Below are positions 41,601-50,600 of a stretch of DNA of 64,000 nucleotides, piece by piece. The DNA is from Pegea sp. RAD2-039 (lineage: Eukaryota; Chordata; Thaliacea; Salpida; Salpidae): contig JAQGEQ010000048.1 in NCBI GenBank assembly GCA_034620365.1, positions 1,922,001 to 1,986,000 on the forward strand, written 5' to 3'. How positions within the stretch are numbered: the first letter of the stretch is position 1; each line of letters opens with the position of its first letter. The notes under the pieces were generated by a model. It worked only from the letters and a program-made list of their open reading frames with translations, was not told the origin of the DNA and did no database searches. The translations under genes and the position numbers were made by a program.

Positions 41601-44600
41601 TGTTTGATTTATTTATGACATTTAAAGCTTAAAACGTAAAAAAAATGTTTTCTCTTTACTTTTTTTCTAAAAACCAGGTTTTCTGTTAGCTCAGTTTTAT
41701 TTCACCGTCTGGCTGTCATATGTTTATCATTCAAACCTTTTAATTTAAACAAAGGTTTATTGTTTTGAGCAATCAAATCACTTCTTAAATTCTCGACACA
41801 ACCCTAAGCAAAGCTTCAAAATCTAAGGATTATGTAACCGCATATGATTAGCTGTGGGGCTAGGACTTTAAAAAATATTTTAAGCGTCTTACGTGAAAAT
41901 AATTAAAATATTTAAATCACTTAAAGTACTAAAGTGTTGCAAACTTTTTATCTAAACGTTAACCGCGATTAATTAAACAACAAAACTGCAATAAATACTT
42001 AACATTACTTACTTTCAGTAATTGCTTTTCTTATCATTGTTTCAATAATATATGAGCCAAAGTAAAACAACGCTTATCAGTTTTGTAAGTTAACTCAGCT
42101 GATTATATAATAGTTAAGGGACCCTTTCAAAAGTTTTCTATCATCAAAAACAACTTTAGCCTGCATTATTATTTTTCCTCCATTTTGATTTGACTGACAA
42201 GGAAAGTTCTTTGTCATAGATTCATTAGTTAAACCTTAAAAGAGGGAAGTGACACGTTTCATTTTTGACATTATTTGTTGAGTTTTCTTCTTTTTTTTGA
42301 TTAATTGTAGAAACTTTTGCTGGACAGAAAATTTGAATTTTGTAAGATCTACTCAACTATTATTACTAGTAAGAAGATAGGCCATTTAGATCTTAAATTT
42401 ACATCTATCAAGATAGAGAATGAAAATAGGCGATTCTTATTTTTACTATAATACCTAAACAATAGGGTGGTAAATTAATTTTTATTAAAAATTAAGGAGA
42501 ACTCACACAAGTCTAATTTTACTTGATTCGTTTTACTTTAAACCGAGTTTCAATTATTTCATAAAAATTGAATAAAATATTTTTTTGTTCAAGAGAAGAT
42601 AAGACTGCTGAGTCGAGTAAAATCAATTTTCTCTGTATATCATAAACAAGAAGTTTAATTTAATTACTCACTATTTAAAAATGATCATGTTTGAAAATCA
42701 CTAATCAATTTTTAGCAAGATAGTTAAAAAGTTTGTTTTAACTTTTGTCAAAATGTTTTCCATTTTACTAGCTGTATACATTTTCTATTATTTGCTTAAT
42801 TGTTGTTGAAGGAGCCTATGTAAATCTAAATTATATATTTTAAGTTAATTAATAATAAAAAACTATTGAATTACATACAATCTTTTTTATTGATGTTCTT
42901 TTTTTGAAATAAACGGTTGAAATCTGTTTAAGTGAAGTTACTTTAAATTTCTAAAACAAATTCTCATGTTTTTAAAAAAATAATTTTTCATAGCATTATT
43001 CAAAGATGTTTACAAAAAATTGGAAAAGTTAGCAGTTTTTACATTTGTAATCTTTGACTTTAAAATAACTAATAACCAGAACTTGCTAAAATATTTATAC
43101 AATCAGTTCAAGTATAAAAAAATATTTGATAAAGTTTTATAACTACTTATGAAAGTTGTATCATGTTTATAAGAAATCAGCTCTCGCGTTTAATTTTGAA
43201 AATTATTACAGCACACATTTTGAATGATTATCATGTTTAAATGTGATAATTGCTCAAAGCTCTTTTTAAATGCATTATATTTGACAGCTTCAACTTGATG
43301 TAAAATAATTGTTCGTTATTTTAATCAGCATTATTATAAAGGTAAATTTACTATACTGTTGAAATAAATTTTATTAATATAACAAATAAAAGGCTGAACA
43401 TTTTGATAAAGATTTTGTCATTCTGTAAACAAATTTCAAGTTTTTCTTTAGATTCTTGATTGATTACTCGTACAAAGGTTTAATTTTTAGTTTATCAACT
43501 GATTTTATCTTTAACATTTTAACAATAGAAAATTGCAATAGAAAACATGTGTTAAATTTTACTAGCAACAAATCCTAACATCACAAAAGTGAAAATTGAA
43601 GACCTACAAAGAGATGAAATTAAATATATCACTAAAAAGAAATACTTTAATAAAACTTTTTTTTTATCAGGAAGCACACTGGAAGGGAGCACTTACTCAG
43701 GTGAAGGAGGGGGCGAGGAAGATTCAGATCCTGGTAAAAAACCTCCTCAAAAAAAGAGAGGAATTTTTCCGAAGCAAGCGACAAATATCATGAGAACTTG
43801 GTTGTTTCAAAATCTAACCGTAAGTTATTTATTGTTTAGGGTGAATAACTACATTTTCAGTGGCCTGAAATACTTTTAATTTTCATTTAACTTGTAGAGG
43901 AATGTATTTGAAAGAAATTTTTCAAGTGTTTCATGCTACATGAAACTGTGTTAATGAAACACTGTAGTGTTAAATCGATTAACTTTCGAAATCCATTTTA
44001 TCATCTTTGCAATGATTTTTGGTAATTTTATATGTAGACAATTTTTTCCCTATCGCTTTCATGGTGACATAAATTTTTTGTACTTGGGTATTGAAATTAT
44101 AACTTTTTGAACAAAGCACGTGAATTTTTTAAAATATATCAATAAAATGTTTTTTAGAATTTATTTTGTTATGGATCTATCTTTTGAAATATTATATTTT
44201 GTTATTTATCATGAGGATTTATTTTGCATAAAATGACAAACAGAAAATTATCTTACTCGACTTATTTATATATTTATGTTTACATTACATTACTTTTAAG
44301 AAATCTTTGATTTACAAGGTTTTAATCTCCTATCTCTGTTTGATTTTCTGTTTTACTGTATCAATAACATACACTAGAAGATCTTGTAAGGTCTTAAATC
44401 TAATAGACTATTTTGCTTTTTCATCTCTTATATTATTGATTTTTCATATTTTTTTCTCTTTTTCTACACTATCTTTACCACCAGCTAACACATGTGCAAA
44501 TGTTTCTGCAGCATCCTTACCCTTCAGAAGAACAAAAGAAATCACTGGCTAATCAGACTGGATTAACGATACTTCAAGTAAACAACTGGTCAGTAATTAT

Positions 44601-47600
44601 TATTTATTTATTTGAAACGGTTGATAGTTGGAAGACATTAATAAATTTTGTATTCTAAAGATTAGTTCACTCATTCAGCTTTTAACTAACTTTTAAATTA
44701 TAAAAAGCTTAAGTAACTAATGGGAATTAGCTTGGTGTGAGGAATGTTTATATTACAAGAGGTTAATTGAAAATATAAACCTTTCTACCAGGCTCGTGTT
44801 AATTTGTCAGTTTTATTCAGTACGTTTTTCATTCAAATTACGTTCAACGTGACAAATAAAAACTTCTGTTTTTTGTATGAGATACTGTTTGAGGACATGG
44901 CTCAAATCCAATAGATTCTCAAAAAGTTTTTGGCTCTGAACAAAAAACAATAGAAGTGTTGAAAATCAGATTGTGAAGAAGGGTGATAAGAGGGGTGCTA
45001 CAATCTCTTGACCGTGTAATAGGCATCAAGCCAAACCAACTGGCACTTTTTAAGCAGGCAGGCTTGGCTAGTACATAAAAAAATTTTCCTACCCTGGATT
45101 GCATCCGGGTCGGAGCTTGGACGCAACGTATTTATCTTTGAAATCATCCTCGACCTGATAAAATTATCGGAGAAAATAAAAAGAAGTTGGTTCTGTCCAA
45201 ATGGAAGCAGATATAAGATCAGTAGTTCGATTGAAGTCTGTACAACTGTCCGGTTGCATAAATGCAAACATTTGAAAGTACAACTTCATTTTTCTTGTGC
45301 CAAATTCAGAAACACAGATTAAATAGAGGTTTAATTAAAATGCTGCACTAAATTATTTCACAACCTAAGCAAGTTAAAATTAATTATATAAATAGTTAGT
45401 GAAAAGTCACGCGTAAAATGACCAATGCAAGACCACTAAGTCTCAGCTGTTAAACTATACACAAGTTTTAAATGTTTGTAACCTATACTGAGCTCTAAAA
45501 TAATTTATGTTTAAAAGACTTTATTGTTGTGGTTTATGGAACTAAGCCTAGTATAGGGATGTACTTTCTGTATACAAATACTATTGTTGCCTGAGCTAAG
45601 CGTTTTTTAGGTCTGGTAAATATAATGGTCAAAATAAACAGTAGCCATAACTTTTGCTTGGCGAAAGTTAACAGTTTGAAGTAGAACGCTGAGTACTTGG
45701 AGGTCATTTAGAGGACAACAATGTTACGGATGATAAAACCTGATTCAGACACACCAGTCCAGCAATATTTTCTTGGCGCCGAAGTTTTGAACCAGGTCCG
45801 CTATGTACTTGGGTGGTCTAAATTCAACTTCTTCACTGTAGAGTATTTCAGCACGAAAATATTTCTATAAAACGTAGTTAGCTTCAAATGAGATTTCTTA
45901 CCTTAAAATCATGTAAAAGTAAAACACCTAAGCTTACCCTCTTCATCCATTCCAGCTTGAAATGCTTCATCAAAAATGTATTAAAAAATGGGTTTAAAAA
46001 ACATACTTGTAGTCGATTGTCCAACACAACATCAGTTAATCTTAAATAAACTTCTTACTTCATTGCACTATTAGCGGTTAATCCAAAATTTATATTTGTT
46101 GTCAGCGTGAAAAATAAAGGAAAGAGATTCTTTGTAAGTTGGTGTTACTTGGTTTATCTATAATTACATAAAATCTTGAAATCATTAATAAAACCTTTTT
46201 CTGATCTATAATTTAAATTTTGAAACAAAGCACGTTTTGGTAACATATTCTGCTAACAATATTGTAAATACTTTATTAGTTTGCAAACAAGATTAATGAC
46301 ATTGTATAAAAAGCATCTGCAAAACAAATATATGTTTGTTTGTTAACGTTTAGCAACTTTGCTACTACTCAAATAATTTTTCAAATCAGTTTGTTATATC
46401 TACCTTTATAAGCGAAACATCTAGAAACAAAGACGTGAAAACTGACGTCAGCTTTTAGGTAGTGGAAAAATCAATTATAAATTATATTGCGTCGCAAAAC
46501 ATTTGCACAAAATGTTTGTTCTGAGTTTTTTATTATTTCAAATAATGTTAAGTGAACATTTCTAAGCAGTTAAATTAAATCTCGAAGAAAGCTGTCTTTT
46601 AAGGTTGCGAGTGTAAAACCTAAAAGAGACGTCAGTCTCTTGACAAATACTTCTAAAATCTAACTAATTAAGCTAAAACACGTTTCACTACAAAATAATA
46701 AACAAATTAATTATTCGATAAAAGGTGTTGACCAAGTGATTTTACACAGTCAGCAAATCTGACCTTAATAGGCTTTGTTTGACTCATTTTAACCACAACT
46801 TTCATTGGCTCTCCGCCACAACGTTGACATCTATGAGACATCATATGACAACACTCGATGCGCATTAGTGATGCAAGAAACATGTCCACCTAGTAACAGC
46901 TTAAGGTTGGAGGTTAAGCCTAGCATAGATGGCACATGGCAATGGGTAATAAACCTAGACCACCAGTGATGGTAGCAAACATAAGTATGTGTGTAAAACT
47001 TTAAAAAAAGCCTCAGGCATAACGTTTTAGTTGTATTAACTCATCTCAGTATTATCGACAGCAACGAAGATTTGAGTTTCATCTACACTGGCTTCAAGGT
47101 TTTTAAGTCTAATTGCATTCTAATCATTTTGTTGATTGTGGTGAAAACAGTTGATTCAGTATATTACGTCGTAAAACTCTGAAATGTATACAAGAAGAGT
47201 CAGATAGCAGAATAAACATTCGTCTGTTAAACGTGTAATTAGCAGTAAACATATTTTAGTGTAACATTTACAGTGTAGACTAAATTTGAATTGAGAATAC
47301 ACAGTTTCATACAAAATAAAGTTAAAATCATTCAAATAAAATTTTTTAATTATGCATATCAAGCATTATTAAACAATTATCTTAAGATAGGCTAGATCAA
47401 ATAATCCTTAATTCAATCAAATACAGCGTATTCAAAATTGATTAAAAATATTTTTTTCACAGGTATGATTTTATTTTTCACATGCTACGTGACTTAAAAA
47501 CTAAACAATAATGATTTTTGTTGTAGCTTATACTTTATAGTGTTCATTCATATCTTATTGACAGCTAGTTTTTTTGTAATCATTATTTATCTTTATAGCA

Positions 47601-50600
47601 ACAGCTTTATTATGTACAATGATTTTTATTTACTTATTCAATCAGGAAAAAAAAACTATACTTCATGTCTAAAACAATTACCATTTATGTATTTTTTATA
47701 TGTTAAATATTTTACCAATTAAATGCTAAGGTTTATAAAGCTTATATCTAAAAAACAGCAAACAAAAAAGTCACACTCATCTTAAAATGTAAATAAGGTC
47801 ATTATTCGGTGTAAGAATTCTATAGATAATTTTTATGCCACTTCTTTTAAACCGTCTTACAAACGATCTACTTTTAAAAGTTCAAATATACTTCTTTCTC
47901 TTCACATACTTTTAATTATTGGTTGTTTAGCACGTTGTGGTTGACCCTAGTCTGTGGATTTTACAGTAAACTTAGTAAAAGTAGGATACACATAACGAAG
48001 TTACTTTATTTAGAAATCAAATATTGCTTATACAACTAGTACTACCTTGCGCTTTTAAAAATTCTTATTATTAAAAGCATCTTTTAAACCAGCTGTAAAG
48101 GTCAAAGTAATTATATAGATTTCTAACTTTGCGAATATTTATTTGATGTTATCAGTCAATTCAAGTTAAATGCTTTCACTGTAACTGAGCTTTTATATAT
48201 ATTGTTTACGCAGTCTGATGTTTATTGGTAACATGTAAACATGGAGAAAATTACATTAAATTAACCTTTTAAATGTTCTAGAATTTCAGCTTCACACTGA
48301 CTTATGTTGGTTAATTACTTTTAGTTTGAAAAACACAAGAGAGCGTAGCAGATTGATGAAGTTTGTAATTTTTAGTGTTAAACGCATGAAATGCAAATTG
48401 ATAGTATCTTTCAGGAATTTTAGCTCCGTTAAAAACTTACAGTATTAAATATCTAGCAAATTAATACGGATAATATTTATTTATAATTTATTACGGCGCA
48501 TTTTTTTACATTATTTTTGTAAACAGGATTTTAGGTAAAGATATAAAAACCGACTTTTGTAAATACTTTTATAAAATTACTTATGGACAAGATTAAATGA
48601 TATTTTTTTCATAAATTTACTTTTTAGGATTATAAATATCTTAATTTTTAGTAGTTACAAAAGCTGTTTAGAAGTAAAAAAATTATTTGAAGCCGATTTA
48701 TCAGAAATAGTTTTTAATCAACCATGATTAAAAGCTACAGGTCATTCAGAAAAAATAATCAGTAAAACTCCCTGAACGCTAAAAATTACAAAATTAGTTA
48801 CTGGCACAAATTCTAGAGTTAAGTAAAATGTTTTAATTGTTTGACATTTGGTAAATTTTAAGCTTGATGAACATTCATTTTCTTTTTAATTATCATTTTT
48901 GTGTATTTTGGATCTTATTTATAACTCCAATGATATGGGTGAAAGCAGTCTAATTTTTTGGGCAAAACTTATCGATTGAACACGAAATCGGAAACCGGGT
49001 TCTATTAATAACTAGATTTTTTTCTGATCTACATCAGCTAGAAGTTGAATAAGGACTATCTTCTAAGTATCACTTTTTTACCACGTTTTCTGAAAAACAA
49101 AAATTCTTATTGGTGAAAGATATGTAAGGAAATTATACTATAAACTTCTGAACCCAATAACCTTCACGCATATCGCAGCTGTGGGTTCAATTTACAACCA
49201 GCTCATCAACCATCACCATGATGAAAAAAGCTCCCGTAACTTTATTTTGTTTGTTTTACCCAAACCAAACGTGAGCTCATTTTCGATTATTCTAGGGTCA
49301 GTAATCTCACACATGACTAGTCAATGGCTGGTTAAATAACATGCAACGTTTGCAAACTAAAAGCAGCTTCAGTAGGTCATCGCTAACTGCTTCATTTAGA
49401 AATCCGGAAAAGAATATAATTTGAATTGTATAGTCAGTACGAGCTGGTTACATAATAGATTTGAATCTTTATTTTTTTTAGATTATTTCGAGAAAAAAAT
49501 GAAATAAAAAGCTTTTAGATAAAGTTTAGAACCAGTGCACTTGACCATACTTATATTAGCCGGTTTTTAAGAATTATTTTAATTTTTATTTTTAAGTTTG
49601 CGATATTCCAATAAAATATGTTTGTCTATAAACTAGGCTAAACTTACAGTGATGAATCCTAATAACCAGAAACGAGTAAAGACTCTGCATTTCGTATGGT
49701 TATCTTCAATATTGTATTATCATATATACTTAGAACTTCTATGTTTCAGTCACCAAGGATGACATTGATTTAAAGTGAATTTTTGAGCTATAACTTTAAC
49801 TTTAGACTAAGTCTTTAATTAAAACTTTGTTTTATGATATATAGCTCAGTGTAATGAATTATTGTTTGTTTTTGTAGCAGATGCAGAATTCTTGATAAAC
49901 GTGCAGAAACTCACAATATATTTAATGTATAAACTTAACCTTAAGGCTTATCCTCTAACAAACTCTGAAATAATTATAAAAGAATTCTCAATCACCAAAG
50001 TTATTGTAATTAAGATGTGAAGCAAGTTAAGCACAATTAATAAAATGTAAAATACCAACAACTTTTTAAAAGAGATTTATGCAGAGAGGGTAAAAAGTAT
50101 TGCCTTAATAATTTGTATTTTAAAAAATAAAAAGTCGTAGCTTATACTAAACATAAAAGTTGTTTACCAACTCCAAAATAAAAACAGAAGAAAATAATTT
50201 TCTTTTTTTTTCTTACATAATTCCTAAATTGAATATTTATTTTTGAAGGTTTATAAATGCAAGAAGAAGAATAGTCCAACCAATGATTGATCAATCAAAT
50301 CGTGCTGGTACGTACTTTTATTAGAACTATCTGGTTATTAAACCTTTGTAATATACTGCATAATTTTTTTAGTAATTGTTTATGTTTTCAGTATCAACCA
50401 CATTTTAAATTTTTTTAAAAGTTAATTATAAACAACAAAATGGCCGTTTTGTTCTTCATCATTTTTACCTCCAAAAACTTAATAAGTCTGTTTTTAATCC
50501 CGTAGTATTTTGATTTTCGGCTTATTAATTTGGCCTAAGGGTGCTTTTTAAAAATTAGAATGTTAAAAATCTCTCTGTAGTTAAAGAAATCAAGCATATG

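Larger units (their letters stand above)
39886..43670 (+). other. Meis: Meis intron 7 (3.8 kb)
   Basis: Begins GTTTGT and ends TATCAG. Read-through of exon 7 meets TAA at 39889-39891, and an AATAAA follows at 40066-40071. The antisense small ORF (40446-40628) and a perfect CRE (40787-40794) lie here. The remainder is AT-rich without other features. Confidence 0.85.
44589..50248 (+). other. Meis: Meis intron 9 (5.7 kb), splitting the homeodomain
   Basis: GTCAGT to TTGAAG, splitting the codon of the invariant homeodomain Trp. It contains mixed-composition DNA at about 44.9-45.3 kb and 45.65-45.83 kb (possible decayed transposon pieces), a perfect CRE at 46443-46450, an inverted repeat at 46624-46641 and a weak antisense ORF at 46707-46883. 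Confidence 0.88.

Noticed and set aside
43589..43670. 5' extension of the exon 8 frame upstream of its acceptor
   Set aside because: It starts at GTG and the acceptor TTTTTATCAG is strong; the conserved sequence begins only after it.
44919..45267. Overlapping minus-strand frames in Meis intron 9 that might be a transposon relic
   Set aside because: Mixed composition is real, but no transposase or reverse-transcriptase motif, terminal repeats or target duplication could be seen.
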